From Cyclobacteriaceae bacterium (GTDB taxonomy: Bacteria > Bacteroidota > Bacteroidia > Cytophagales > Cyclobacteriaceae): a DNA stretch of 64,000 nt. Position 1 is the stretch's first letter; the number at the start of each line of letters is the position of its first letter. Made by a program: the position numbers and the translations under genes. Below the pieces are notes generated by a model. The model made no database searches. It was not told the DNA's origin and saw only the letters and a list, made by a program, of their open reading frames with translations. The DNA lies in assembly GCA_028284125.1 (NCBI GenBank), contig JANQSI010000008.1, positions 124,001 through 188,000 on the forward strand, read 5' to 3'. Positions 8,271 to 17,675 of this stretch are shown here, piece by piece.

Positions 8271-8708
8271 ATGGCTATATATCCAGTACCAGTTTTTCAT
8301 TTTGCCGTCGAATGGGGCGGAACACAAATTGGCTTTTCAGAAGTATCCGGACTGACTCTTGAAACAGAGGTGATCGAATACCGAAATGGAGCAAGCGTTG
8401 ACTTTGGAAAAATTAGGATGCCAGGTCTGAAAAAATATGGGAATGTCACTTTGAAACGCGGTATCATCCCCGCTGACAACCAGTTTTACGATTGGCTGAA
8501 TTCCACCAAAATGAACAAGCCAGATCGACGAGATCTGACCATTATGCTGCTCAATGAAGAGCATGCGCCCATCATGGTTTGGAAGGTCAATAACTGTTGG
8601 CCTGTGAAAGTGGAAGGACCGAGTTTGAAATCCGATGGAAATGAAGTTGCGATCGAATCAATAGAGTTGGCTCATGAGGGCATTGCTATCGAAACAGTTG
8701 GGGTTTAA
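8271..8708 (+). CDS. Inner tube protein (Afp1/Pvc1-like, gp19 family)
   Basis: A 145-residue tube subunit of the gp19/Hcp-like family. The start (YPVPVFHFAVEWGGTQIGFSEV) and the core EYRNGASVDFGKIRMPGL, then KKYGNVTLKRGII are diagnostic, as is the C-terminal SDGNEVAIESIELAHEGI. These proteins stack as hexameric rings to make the hollow tube through which cargo passes. It follows the sheath gene by 27 bases. Being the better match of the two tube genes to the family, it is taken as the main tube subunit. Confidence 0.94.
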   Translation: MAIYPVPVFHFAVEWGGTQIGFSEVSGLTLETEVIEYRNGASVDFGKIRMPGLKKYGNVTLKRGIIPADNQFYDWLNSTKMNKPDRRDLTIMLLNEEHAPIMVWKVNNCWPVKVEGPSLKSDGNEVAIESIELAHEGIAIETVGV

Positions 8709-9159
8709 TTCCTCTGATGAGCATCCACCAGTTGCATTTCATTTCAAAGTCGAATTTGAAGGCAACAAGAGCACGTCGGACATTATGTTCCAGGAGGTTT
8801 CAGGACTTTCAGTTGATTTAGAATACGAGGAAATCACTGAAGGTGGAGAGAATCGTTTCGTGCATCGATTACCCAAGCGCACCAAATATCCTGACTTGGT
8901 TCTAAAGCGTGGACTCGTTTCCAACTCTGAAGTACTTACATGGTGCAAGGATGCCATTGAGAATTTCAAATTCAAACCTTGGAACATCGTGATAATGCTT
9001 TTGAATGAAGATCATGAAGGTATCGCATCCTGGAATGTAATAAATGCTATTCCTAAACAATGGGCCGTATCAAATTTCAATGCAACAAGCAATTCTATTG
9101 TGGTGGAGACTTTGAAATTGAGCTATCAATATTTCAAGATAAATGAAAAGGTGAAATGA
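8674..9159 (+). CDS. Second tube protein / tube initiator (Afp5/Pvc5-like)
   Basis: A 161-residue paralogue of the tube protein: PPVAFHFKVEFEGN, VSGLSVDLEYEEITEGGENR, KYPDLVLKRGLV and a C-terminal SNSIVVETLKLSYQYF. In related systems the second gp19-like protein forms the ring that joins tube to baseplate. The ATG at 8674 lies inside the previous gene (35-base overlap); a TTG at 8698 is an alternative that would remove eight residues lacking family resemblance. Its stop overlaps the next small gene. Confidence 0.9.
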   Translation: MRALLSKQLGFNSSDEHPPVAFHFKVEFEGNKSTSDIMFQEVSGLSVDLEYEEITEGGENRFVHRLPKRTKYPDLVLKRGLVSNSEVLTWCKDAIENFKFKPWNIVIMLLNEDHEGIASWNVINAIPKQWAVSNFNATSNSIVVETLKLSYQYFKINEKVK

Positions 9160-9323
9160 CAGTGATTATCAAAGAAGTGGTGGTAAACACAACGGTAAAT
9201 AGTGAAACTACTGGCGAGTCCAGGATTGGTTCCATTGCGGAATCTTCTATTTCACAAGAAGAAACCATCAATGAATGCGTCGAACAAGTGATGCGAATAC
9301 TCAAGGATAAAAATGAACGATAA
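9156..9323 (+). CDS. Small eCIS protein, DUF5908 family (Afp6 position)
   Basis: A 55-codon gene from ATG 9156 to TAA 9321-9323. It overlaps the previous stop by 4 bases and the next start by 11. The product starts MTVIIKEVVVNTTVN, is acidic and Ser-rich in the middle, and ends with an amphipathic helix (INECVEQVMRILKDK). The start, size and position between the second tube gene and the LysM gene match DUF5908, the short protein found at this point in Bacteroidota eCIS clusters. Its role is not established; a helper in joining tube and baseplate is the positional guess. Confidence 0.75.
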   Translation: MTVIIKEVVVNTTVNSETTGESRIGSIAESSISQEETINECVEQVMRILKDKNER

Positions 9324-9990
9324 GGAAGGAAAGCTTACGAAACTAAAAATATCCGGTTATAAGGATAATCGCTTCAAGGAGGCTACTAACTTGAGCTATG
9401 AGGTTTTGTTTAACCCAGAAGAGTTTCATAGCAATTACGAACTCGAGTATAAAGAAGGCAAAGCCTCCGGAAGGTCAAGTCCACGTCTTAAGTTCCAGGG
9501 AATCAAACCACAAACCCTGGATTTGAACCTGATTTTTGATGGAACGGGAAGTATTCCAGGAACCGAAGGAGTAAGTGTCCACGATCAAATTGAGAGCTTC
9601 AAAAAAGTAGCACTTTACTATGATGGGGATCTTCACGAACCACCTTATGTCCGTGTTCAGTGGGGAAACTTAATTTTTCAGGGCAAACTCCAAAGTTTCA
9701 AGGTCACGTACAATCTATTTGCACAAAATGGTACGCCACTAAGAGCTAAGGCGGCTGCCTCATTCAAAGAAGTTGTCAGTGATAAAAAGCGTGCGGCGAA
9801 AGAAAATAAGAAATCCTCCGATCTGACTCATTTGGTCAAGGTGAAAGGAGGTGATACACTTCCTCAACTGGCATTCAAAGTTTACAATGATTCCAGCTAT
9901 TACTTAGAGCTAGCTAGAATCAATAATCTCACATCATTCAGGAAGTTAACCGCCGGATCTCAACTTGTATTTCCTCCTTTAGAAAAATAA
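9313..9990 (+). CDS. eCIS hub protein with LysM domain (Afp7/Pvc7-like)
   Basis: A 225-residue protein. Residues about 25-160 match the gp53-like CIS tube/baseplate region (YEVLFNPEEFHSNYELEY, then LKFQGIKPQTLDLNLIFDGTG). Residues about 170-223 are a LysM fold (HLVKVKGGDTLPQLAFKVYN, then ELARINNLTSFRKLTAGSQL). In PVC and AlgoCIS this protein links the tube initiator to the spike hub and baseplate; the LysM here is a structural joint rather than a peptidoglycan-binding enzyme part. Gene order tube2 - small - LysM - spike is exactly that of Afp and PVC. Confidence 0.92.
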   Translation: MNDKEGKLTKLKISGYKDNRFKEATNLSYEVLFNPEEFHSNYELEYKEGKASGRSSPRLKFQGIKPQTLDLNLIFDGTGSIPGTEGVSVHDQIESFKKVALYYDGDLHEPPYVRVQWGNLIFQGKLQSFKVTYNLFAQNGTPLRAKAAASFKEVVSDKKRAAKENKKSSDLTHLVKVKGGDTLPQLAFKVYNDSSYYLELARINNLTSFRKLTAGSQLVFPPLEK

Positions 9991-9993
9991 ATA

Positions 9994-11715
9994 ATGGCAG
10001 AAAAAAGATCACCATCGAGAGACAAAGTTGAAACCGTCATTAAAATAAATGGTGAAGTGATCGATGGTAGCTATGAAGCATTCTCCTTTGTCATCCATAA
10101 GGAAATAAATAAGATTCCATTTGCCAGAATCACATTATCAGATGGTGACATTCCCACTCAAAAATTTGAAGCGAGTGATGTTCCAGAATTTATCCCGGGT
10201 AATGAGATTGAGCTATTAGCAGGAACAGCAGATGATCAAGAACTTCTATTTCGTGGTATTATCACAAATCATGGGATTAGAATGAAGCGAGGAAGAGGAT
10301 CGTTGGAAGTCGAGGCGAGGGACGTGGTGACAAAAATGACGCTGGGAAGAAAGAATGCCCTTTTTACGGATCAAACCGATAGTGATGCCTTCAAAGAAAT
10401 CGCTGATTCCTATAACCTGGAATCTTCTATTGACACAACAGAAATCACACACGAATCGCTTGTTCAGAATAATGTAACTGACTGGGATTTCATTGTGAGC
10501 AGGGCTGAAATCAATAGTAGCTATGTAATCGCCGATAATGGTCAACTCAACATTAAAAAACTAGTTTCGACTGAGCCTGCTCTTCCAATTGTTAACGGAA
10601 CAGAGGTTATCGACTTTGAAGCAGAAATTGATGCCCGTTATCAATCAAGTGATGTATTCAGCTATGCATGGTCGCCAAAAGGGCAAAAGAACATAAGCTC
10701 AAAAGGGAGAAAGCCGAGATTGCCAGAGCAGGGGAATCTCAGTTCAGAGGCACTTTCAGATTCCCTTGAAACGGGTGAACATAATCTGTATAGCAACGGA
10801 ATTGTTGTAGAAAAAGAAATTGAATCTTGGGCCGATGCAGTATCACTGAGAAATCATCTAGCAAGGATTAGGGGGGTAGTCAAATGCGAAGGAAATTTTG
10901 ACATTGCTCCCGGAGCAACGATTGATCTGGTTGGATGGGGTGAAAGATTTAGTGGCGAAACATTTGTGACCGGTGTTCGACATGAAATAATCGAACAATC
11001 ATGGGTAGTTAACATACAGTTTGGACTTGAGCCCAATCTGTTTGCTCAAACCCAAAACATTGCTGCACCACCTGCAGCAGGATTGATCGCTCCAATTTCA
11101 GGTCTTCATATTGGTACCGTCATCCAGATCGAGGACGATCCAAGCAAAGAAGAACGAATCAAAATCAGGCTTCCTGGCATCAGCGATACACAAGATGGAG
11201 TTTGGGCAAGATTGGCCACTTTCGATGCAGGAGCAGCTCGTGGCAGTTTTTTCAGGCCTGAAATCGATGATGAAGTAGTAGTAGGTTTTGTAAACGACGA
11301 TCCACGTTCACCGGTCATACTTGGATCGATGCATAGTAGCAATGCACCCTCACCCGTTGCACCCTCACAAGCAAACAATGAAAAAGGACTGGAAACTCGT
11401 GGAGGTCAGCGATTGGTTTTTGACGATGAGGATGGTGGTGCGGTATTGGGAAGTGCCAATGGCAACCTCATTGAGTTAAGCGACGGATTGGGTGGCATTA
11501 AGATCGAAGATGAAAATGGGAACTCGATCACTCTATCATCTAGTGGTATTGAGATCAAGAGCGCTTCTGATATCATTTTGGATGCGGAAAAAATCACATC
11601 ACCTGGTGATATCAATATTGAAACAAACAATTTAAAAACGGACTGTACTGGAAATCTTGAATTGACTTCTGGCTCAACAGCAATACTGAAAGGATCTATA
11701 GTACAAATAAACTGA
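9994..11715 (+). CDS. VgrG-like spike protein (Afp8/Pvc8)
   Basis: A 573-residue spike. Residues about 15-350 form the gp27-like hub (EVIDGSYEAFSFVIHKEINK, then IPFARITLSDGD; GMRKRGRGSLEVEARDVVTK-like segment at about 95). Residues about 365-455 form the gp5 OB-fold (HIGTVIQIEDDPSKEERIKI, then GVWARLATFDAGAARG and DEVVVGFVNDDPRSPVILG). The last 110 residues are short Gly/Asn/Asp-rich repeats that should make the trimeric beta-helix needle. No extra effector domain follows the needle, so this is a structural spike. The PAAR gene follows after 6 bases. Confidence 0.94.
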   Translation: MAEKRSPSRDKVETVIKINGEVIDGSYEAFSFVIHKEINKIPFARITLSDGDIPTQKFEASDVPEFIPGNEIELLAGTADDQELLFRGIITNHGIRMKRGRGSLEVEARDVVTKMTLGRKNALFTDQTDSDAFKEIADSYNLESSIDTTEITHESLVQNNVTDWDFIVSRAEINSSYVIADNGQLNIKKLVSTEPALPIVNGTEVIDFEAEIDARYQSSDVFSYAWSPKGQKNISSKGRKPRLPEQGNLSSEALSDSLETGEHNLYSNGIVVEKEIESWADAVSLRNHLARIRGVVKCEGNFDIAPGATIDLVGWGERFSGETFVTGVRHEIIEQSWVVNIQFGLEPNLFAQTQNIAAPPAAGLIAPISGLHIGTVIQIEDDPSKEERIKIRLPGISDTQDGVWARLATFDAGAARGSFFRPEIDDEVVVGFVNDDPRSPVILGSMHSSNAPSPVAPSQANNEKGLETRGGQRLVFDDEDGGAVLGSANGNLIELSDGLGGIKIEDENGNSITLSSSGIEIKSASDIILDAEKITSPGDINIETNNLKTDCTGNLELTSGSTAILKGSIVQIN

Positions 11716-11721
11716 TATGAT

Positions 11722-12012
11722 ATGCCATCAGCAGCGAGAGTATTAGATATGCACATTTGCCCGATGACCACCGGTCCGGTGCCTCACGTTGGAGGCCCGA
11801 TTTTACCTACTGGTGCCACCACTGTGTTGATTGGCGGAATGCCTGCTGCTAGAGTTGGAGATAAGTCGCTTTGTACAGGACCAGTAGATTCAATTATTCA
11901 AGGGTCTTCAAGTGTGATGATTGAAGGAATGCCAGCCGCGCGAATGGGAGATCCAACAGCTCATGGTGGGTCAATTTCAACAGGATGTCCAACGGTAATG
12001 ATCGGAAATTAG
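11722..12012 (+). CDS. PAAR-repeat spike tip protein (Afp10/Pvc10-like)
   Basis: A 96-residue PAAR protein with the three expected repeats: PTGATTVLIGGMPAARVGD, then IIQGSSSVMIEGMPAARMGD, then STGCPTVMIGN. His and Cys near HICPM, GPVPHVGG, AHGG and STGC can supply the zinc site at the apex. It sharpens the VgrG needle. It has no C-terminal extension, so it is a plain tip rather than a toxin carrier. Here it precedes gp25, reversing the Afp9-Afp10 order. Confidence 0.95.
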   Translation: MPSAARVLDMHICPMTTGPVPHVGGPILPTGATTVLIGGMPAARVGDKSLCTGPVDSIIQGSSSVMIEGMPAARMGDPTAHGGSISTGCPTVMIGN

Positions 12013-12015
12013 GAT

Positions 12016-12438
12016 ATGAAACCAGAAAAATCAAAAGCATCATTCTTAGGTACCGGATGGAGTTTTCCACCTCATTTTTCGAAAGATTCCGGATCGGTAG
12101 AGCTGGTCAGTGAAGCTAAAGATATAGAGGAGAGTATTTCGATCCTGTTGGCGACAGGTCTTGGTGAAAGAGTGATGCAGCCTGATTTTGGGTGTGATCT
12201 CAAGTTTATGCTGTTCGACGAATTGACGGTAACAACTGAGTCCACAATTAAGGAGATGATTGAAACTTCTATACTTTATCACGAGCCCAGGGTAGACTTA
12301 GATAATGTAACAATAGAAAGGAATGAGTTAACTGGGAAAATCACCATTGATGTTGAATACACCATCCGGTCGACTAATGCCAGGAATAATGTGGTGTTTC
12401 CATTCTATTTCACCGAAGGAACTGATGTTAACTTATGA
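12016..12438 (+). CDS. Baseplate wedge protein, gp25/GPW family (Afp9/Pvc9-like)
   Basis: A 140-residue gp25-like protein. FLGTGWSFPPHF at the start and DIEESISILLATGLGERVMQ, then PDFGCDLKFMLFDE are the family's signature; the EExxR-type core is represented by the GERVMQPDFG region. In related systems it starts sheath assembly on the baseplate. It lies 3 bases after the PAAR gene and overlaps the next baseplate gene by 4 bases (ATGA). Confidence 0.94.
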   Translation: MKPEKSKASFLGTGWSFPPHFSKDSGSVELVSEAKDIEESISILLATGLGERVMQPDFGCDLKFMLFDELTVTTESTIKEMIETSILYHEPRVDLDNVTIERNELTGKITIDVEYTIRSTNARNNVVFPFYFTEGTDVNL

Positions 12439-15400
12439 GCTCGAACATCAAATTAACGAATCCATTAAGCCGAGACGGCACAAGCCAATCTAAAAGGTTC
12501 CTTCCTTCGTTGGATCCCGATTACATAAAGTTGGATGAGCGTTCTCAATCCGACCTTATTCAGTTTGCCAAATTATTCGCAAGGGAAATACAGTACTATG
12601 ACTTAGAATATTCCCCTGACGGTGATTGGCAATCCTTTTTCGAAAATCCTGAACGCTCGGATCAGCCGCATATGTCCTTGTTCATGGCCTTTCTGAATTT
12701 GTTTGGAAAAGTACAAGGCCAGTTAAATCAGATGACACGCAGGCATCTGGATTTTTATTTTCAAGATGTACTTAAACTAAAGCGAAAGCCAGCTCAAGAA
12801 GACAAAGTTCACATTCTATTGGAGTGTGCAAAGAATGTCGACAAATTCAAGTTGGACAAATATTCGTTGCTAAGTGCTGGTGAAGACAACCTGGGAAATG
12901 AGTTAAGGTACCGCACAGATAGGGAAATCGTTGTGACTCCAGCATATGTAGATTCCTTAAAATCTATTTTCGTTGATTTTGATAATGAAGCAAGAACTTA
13001 TGCCTCGGATGCAACAAATTCAGCAGATGGATTAGGAAAAGCTTTTTCAGAACCAGGACAAAAATGGAATGCATTTGGTGAAAGCCAAGCTGGGAAAAAG
13101 GATACCCAAAAGACCATGTATGAAGCTTCCCACGGATTCGTCATTAGCTCTCCCATACTTCTGTTGAATGAAGGAATAAGGACCGTAAGAATTACTTTGG
13201 AATTTTCCAATCCCGAAAGCTATGATAGAAAAAAACTGAAGCTCGACGATCTGAAGTTGGAGGCCTTCTTTAGTGGATTAGATGGTTGGAGTGAAGCCAA
13301 GGATGTGCTTGTGTTGAAAGAAGACTCTGATCAACAAATGGTGTTAGAAGTTAAGCTTGGTGTAGATGATGAGTCCATAATACCACTTGGTCAAGATTCA
13401 GACGAATCATTCAATACGAAATGGCCAATGATCAAGCTTCAATGCAAAAAGGACAGCCAGCAATTCGCATATGAATATTTGATGTCATTGAAACTGAAAA
13501 AGGTTTTGATAAAAGCTTCAGTAGAAGGCCTCAGGAATGTGATGTTGCAAAATGATCAGTCAACGCTATCTCCCGATAAACCTTTTCAGCCTTTTGGAAC
13601 CACACCTTCACTGGGATCTACTTTTTACATCGGAAGCACAGAAACATTTTCAAAGAAGCTGGATGAACTCAAGCTCAATATTGAATGGCACGAAATGCCA
13701 GATAGTGATTTGGGACAGTATTACGGAGCATATGTTCCTGATTCAGTGGCTTTGAATAATGATTCTTTTCAAGCAAAAGTGTTTTCTCTTAGCAATAAAT
13801 CCTGGAAAGAAGCTGAGAATAAAATACAACTATTCAATTCCAATGATGCTTCATCAAAACGCCAAATTGTTTTCGAAACGGGCCATGCGCATTTAGTTAA
13901 GGTACATTCAGAAATACTTACCGATGCACTCAAAAGTGCACGGTATTCAAATGATACTCAGTTTGGATTTTTGAAACTGGAGTTGACCAACCCGAGTAAC
14001 TCGTTTAAAGCTTTTGGACACCGACAATATCCTGATGCTTATGCACAGGCAATTCTGAAAAAATCTCAAAATCAGAGTGCTGAGTTACCAAATTCACCCT
14101 ACACACCAACGATCAAATCTTTTTCCATCGATTATGAAGCAAGTCAGGAAATCTTTCTAGACTCGTCGGAGAATAGGGCTTATCCATTCAAGTTTTTCCA
14201 TACCGAGCCGTTTGGGTATGAAGAAAAATCTCTGGACGGATCTGTTTCACTATTCCCAATACAGGATTATGAAGGCAACTTATTCATTGGCATTAAAGAA
14301 CTCAATCCGCCTCAAGATCTTTCATGTCTCTTCCAGGTAGCAGAAGGCAGTAGCGATCCCTCAATGTCTTTGAAAGAAAAAGATATTGAATGGAGTTATT
14401 TATCTGATGAAGGATGGAAGAGCCTGTCTGATCGCGGGAAATTATTTGATTCAACAGGTGGCCTTTTGACTTCCGGAATTATCACGTTCCAAATCCCTTC
14501 CGATGCTAGTGATACTCATTCCCTAATGCCAATTGGGTATCATTGGTTGCGATCGTCAATCAAGAAAGATTCTGGTGGAGTTGCAAGATTCATTGATGTG
14601 CGAGCACAAGCTGTTACCGCAACTTTTGTCAATAACAACAATGATCCACTTCACCTAAGTAAACCCTTAGCGGCAGGAAAAATTAAAGAGCTGATTGAGA
14701 AGCCAGCGGCCATCAAATCTGTACAGCAGCCTTACGCTTCGTTTAACGGCAAGATGGAAGAGCAAAGCAATGCTTTCGATACCAGAGTTAGCGAAAGACT
14801 AAGGCATAAAAACAGATCTGTTAGCATTTGGGATTATGAGCGAATCGTCTTAGAAAAATTCCCATCTATTTATCAGGTCAGATGCATCAATCATACGAGT
14901 AGAGATTCGGAATTTGTACCCGGATCTGTCACGCTGGTGGTGATTCCCAATTTGAGAAATCTCAATGCGACGAACACATTGGAGCCTAAGGTAAGTGCAC
15001 ATATCCTGAATGAAATCAAAGAATACCTTGTTGAGCGAACGTCACCATTTGTAAATATCGAGGTGATCAATCCGGAGTATCAACAGCTACTTCTTGATTT
15101 CAAAGTTGGTTTCCATCCAGAATACGACGCAGGTTTTTACAGTCAGCAGTTAAATGAGGAAATCAAGCGGTTCCTTTCTCCCTGGGCCTACGACGAAGGA
15201 GAGGACATATTCTTCGGAGGCAAAACTTTTAAGTCGGTGGTATTGACATTCGTGGAGCAGCGACCTTATGTGAATTTCGTCAACGATTTCCAGATGTTCC
15301 ACAACATCACCGAAAGTTCAGGAATCGGTAACATGATTATTGGCCGGGATTTTGGCATTAGTGATGAGTGGGGAATTGTCAGAGAGGATTTAGAAGTAGC

Positions 15401-15545
15401 AGAAGCCACCAGTTCCAGAGTGATTTTAGTCTCTTACCCACAGCACGTTATTGAAGTCATCGATCAAGATGATAGCACTTGTCAGGGAGCAAGAGGGCTC
15501 GGAATTGGATACATGGCAGTTGATATAGATTTCAAAGTAAAATAG
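12435..15545 (+). CDS. Baseplate J-like protein (Afp11/Pvc11-like)
   Basis: A 1036-residue baseplate wedge component. The N-terminus (DPDYIKLDERSQSDLIQFAK, then LFAREIQYYDLE) and the C-terminal third (ERLRHKNRSVSIWDYERIVL, then EKFPSIYQVRCINHT; GSVTLVVIPNL; VNIEVINPEYQQLLLDFKVG) match Afp11-type baseplate proteins. The middle 500 residues are variable beta-rich sequence. Together with the Afp12-like protein it should make the wedges that hold spike, sheath and fibres. Translation is coupled to the gp25 gene. Confidence 0.9.
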   Translation: MSSNIKLTNPLSRDGTSQSKRFLPSLDPDYIKLDERSQSDLIQFAKLFAREIQYYDLEYSPDGDWQSFFENPERSDQPHMSLFMAFLNLFGKVQGQLNQMTRRHLDFYFQDVLKLKRKPAQEDKVHILLECAKNVDKFKLDKYSLLSAGEDNLGNELRYRTDREIVVTPAYVDSLKSIFVDFDNEARTYASDATNSADGLGKAFSEPGQKWNAFGESQAGKKDTQKTMYEASHGFVISSPILLLNEGIRTVRITLEFSNPESYDRKKLKLDDLKLEAFFSGLDGWSEAKDVLVLKEDSDQQMVLEVKLGVDDESIIPLGQDSDESFNTKWPMIKLQCKKDSQQFAYEYLMSLKLKKVLIKASVEGLRNVMLQNDQSTLSPDKPFQPFGTTPSLGSTFYIGSTETFSKKLDELKLNIEWHEMPDSDLGQYYGAYVPDSVALNNDSFQAKVFSLSNKSWKEAENKIQLFNSNDASSKRQIVFETGHAHLVKVHSEILTDALKSARYSNDTQFGFLKLELTNPSNSFKAFGHRQYPDAYAQAILKKSQNQSAELPNSPYTPTIKSFSIDYEASQEIFLDSSENRAYPFKFFHTEPFGYEEKSLDGSVSLFPIQDYEGNLFIGIKELNPPQDLSCLFQVAEGSSDPSMSLKEKDIEWSYLSDEGWKSLSDRGKLFDSTGGLLTSGIITFQIPSDASDTHSLMPIGYHWLRSSIKKDSGGVARFIDVRAQAVTATFVNNNNDPLHLSKPLAAGKIKELIEKPAAIKSVQQPYASFNGKMEEQSNAFDTRVSERLRHKNRSVSIWDYERIVLEKFPSIYQVRCINHTSRDSEFVPGSVTLVVIPNLRNLNATNTLEPKVSAHILNEIKEYLVERTSPFVNIEVINPEYQQLLLDFKVGFHPEYDAGFYSQQLNEEIKRFLSPWAYDEGEDIFFGGKTFKSVVLTFVEQRPYVNFVNDFQMFHNITESSGIGNMIIGRDFGISDEWGIVREDLEVAEATSSRVILVSYPQHVIEVIDQDDSTCQGARGLGIGYMAVDIDFKVK

Positions 15546-15552
15546 AAAAACA

Positions 15553-17673
15553 ATGGGCAAGCAAACCAGGACACATTTAAAGGAAAAATTCAACGATGGT
15601 AAGAAGCCAACGGGAAAAGATTTTTCAGACCTGATTGACTCGTTTGTGAATCAAGAAGATGATAAAGTGGGGGTCGGTGAGAATGGAGTGCACATTCCAG
15701 ATGAGGTCGCCATTGGAACAGAAATTCCCAACGAAAAGCTGACCATTGATGGTGCGATTAGCTTAAGGGAATTGCAATCATCTCCGAATGCTACCAATGG
15801 TTTTGGGAAGTTGTATGTTAAGGAGGAGAAGTTGGTGAGTGCTGAGTTTGATGGAAATGATAGCTATATAAGCATGCCATCACTCGACATAGCAGATGTT
15901 AGAGATTTTACTATTGGCACATGGTTTAAAGTTGATCAAAAAACTACTGGTATTCGATTTCTTGTGGATTTACGCAAGAAGTCGGTTAATACAGCAGCTT
16001 TGAGGTATACAATAAGAGAAAATGGACAATGCCAGATTGAACATTTTGTGGAATGGCCACAGGAAGGAAGCAGCTCAAGATTTGCGGAAGGCGTAGGATT
16101 CATTTTTGATGAATGGCATCATACAGCATTAGTACGCAAAGGAGGAGAACTTCAGGTTTTTTTTGACGGCAAGATGATATCGAAAACACCTGCCTCTGGC
16201 CCAATTAATGTTGATAAGCCAATCCCATGGAATTCAGCTTGGAAAGTAAATAATCACTTTTTGGGCGATTATGGTCAAATAGGTCAGATTGATGAACTAG
16301 GTCTTTGGACTCGAGCCTTAGATCTGGAAGAGGTCAAAAGCATTTTTCTTGCAGGACGTGATCTTGACTTACGAGAAAAATATAACAATGAGTTTGTCAG
16401 TTACTGGCGAATGGGAGATGGAGAGATTCAAAATGGCACAATCACGGATCAAATCGAACCCAGTAGAAAAGGTACCCTTAAAAATGTCAGCTTTTATGAA
16501 GAGAAAATAAAGGCACTCCACTTTCGAGATAGTAGTGGTAGTGAGGTGGTACTTGGAGGAGGAAGTTCGCTGGGAAGCGGTTCTGCTGGATCGGTTTGGA
16601 GTAAAAACGGAGGTGACATTTTTTATGAAAGTGGAAATGTTGGAGTGGGTGCTTCAGAAATTGATCTTGGAAACGGAGAGGGTATTTTCATAAAAGCAAA
16701 TACTAAAGGGAATGCAAAGGTTGTACTGGAAAAAGGTGAAGCATCTGGTGGAATCAATGTTAGTGATGATGCGAATGGTTTATACCTCAATTCTGATCGT
16801 GGAATATCATTTTATCCCAATAATAAACAGGCTGCAACCATAACATCTGATGGAAATCTGGGAATGGGCACTGCTTCACCGGCAAAAGATTTTCATATTC
16901 AAGGACACAATTCAGCACCTTTTGTTAACGACGGGAATGATCGGCCTGGAATAGCAATTACTGGTCATTATCCGGAATTAACATTGTTCAGTTCAATGAA
17001 TAATCCTAATCATGGTCCTACGATAAGAATGGGAGGCTATAGTGATGATTCAAAAAACTCTTTTAAACATTGGGTAATCGGTACTTCAGCAAGAAACTCC
17101 TCCTTCTTGGATATAGGAATTGGTCATCTTAATGATCCAAATCCCCATGCAGGAATAAGAAATTATATGGGTAGGACTGTTTTGATACTTAACGAGAATG
17201 GTAGCGTTTGGGCTCAAACGCGCACTGGTGGCCGAGCAGATTATGCTGAATATTTCGAATCAAAATCTGGCAAGTCACTAGAAGATGGAGTTTCAGTTGT
17301 CCTGGATCAAGGAAAAATAAGACCCGCTAAAAAAGATGAAACCCCGATAGGAATAATCTCCACAAGCCCTGTAATGTTAGGCAATTCTCCTAATGAATGG
17401 CCTGAAAAATACTTGATGGATGATTTTGGAAATATTTTGATGGAACCAGCTAAAAAGTCTAAGAAAGGAGATAAAAACCCACTTCCGGAAATACCCAAAC
17501 TCAATCCAAAATACGACCCTAAGAAAGAATATGTGCAAAGATCGGATCGCCCTGAATGGAACATTGTAGGACTACTTGGTCAATTGCCTATGCGAAAGGG
17601 TCAACCAGTAGCCCCATCATGGGTTAAGATCAAGAATATTTCAAAAGATGTAGAACTATGGTTAGTTAAATAG
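15553..17673 (+). CDS. eCIS fibre 1: anchor module, LamG type A, Peptidase_G2-like tip
   Basis: A 706-residue fibre. Residues 5-45 are the first, most diverged copy of the shared anchor (KEKFNDGKKPTGKDFSDLID). Residues about 92-280 are a LamG/concanavalin-like lectin domain (type A: KLVSAEFDGNDSYISMPSLD, DEWHHTALVRKGGELQVFFDG). Fibre-shaft repeats of the NVGVG/NLGMGTASP type follow. Residues about 555-706 resemble Peptidase_G2, the self-cleaving domain of phage neck appendages (GGRADYAEYFESKSGKSLED, ETPIGIISTSPVMLGNSPNE, EKYLMDDFGNI). It should bind the target surface; autoproteolysis after trimer folding is the family expectation, not shown here. First of five fibre genes in a row. Confidence 0.82.
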   Translation: MGKQTRTHLKEKFNDGKKPTGKDFSDLIDSFVNQEDDKVGVGENGVHIPDEVAIGTEIPNEKLTIDGAISLRELQSSPNATNGFGKLYVKEEKLVSAEFDGNDSYISMPSLDIADVRDFTIGTWFKVDQKTTGIRFLVDLRKKSVNTAALRYTIRENGQCQIEHFVEWPQEGSSSRFAEGVGFIFDEWHHTALVRKGGELQVFFDGKMISKTPASGPINVDKPIPWNSAWKVNNHFLGDYGQIGQIDELGLWTRALDLEEVKSIFLAGRDLDLREKYNNEFVSYWRMGDGEIQNGTITDQIEPSRKGTLKNVSFYEEKIKALHFRDSSGSEVVLGGGSSLGSGSAGSVWSKNGGDIFYESGNVGVGASEIDLGNGEGIFIKANTKGNAKVVLEKGEASGGINVSDDANGLYLNSDRGISFYPNNKQAATITSDGNLGMGTASPAKDFHIQGHNSAPFVNDGNDRPGIAITGHYPELTLFSSMNNPNHGPTIRMGGYSDDSKNSFKHWVIGTSARNSSFLDIGIGHLNDPNPHAGIRNYMGRTVLILNENGSVWAQTRTGGRADYAEYFESKSGKSLEDGVSVVLDQGKIRPAKKDETPIGIISTSPVMLGNSPNEWPEKYLMDDFGNILMEPAKKSKKGDKNPLPEIPKLNPKYDPKKEYVQRSDRPEWNIVGLLGQLPMRKGQPVAPSWVKIKNISKDVELWLVK

Positions 17674-17675
17674 TT

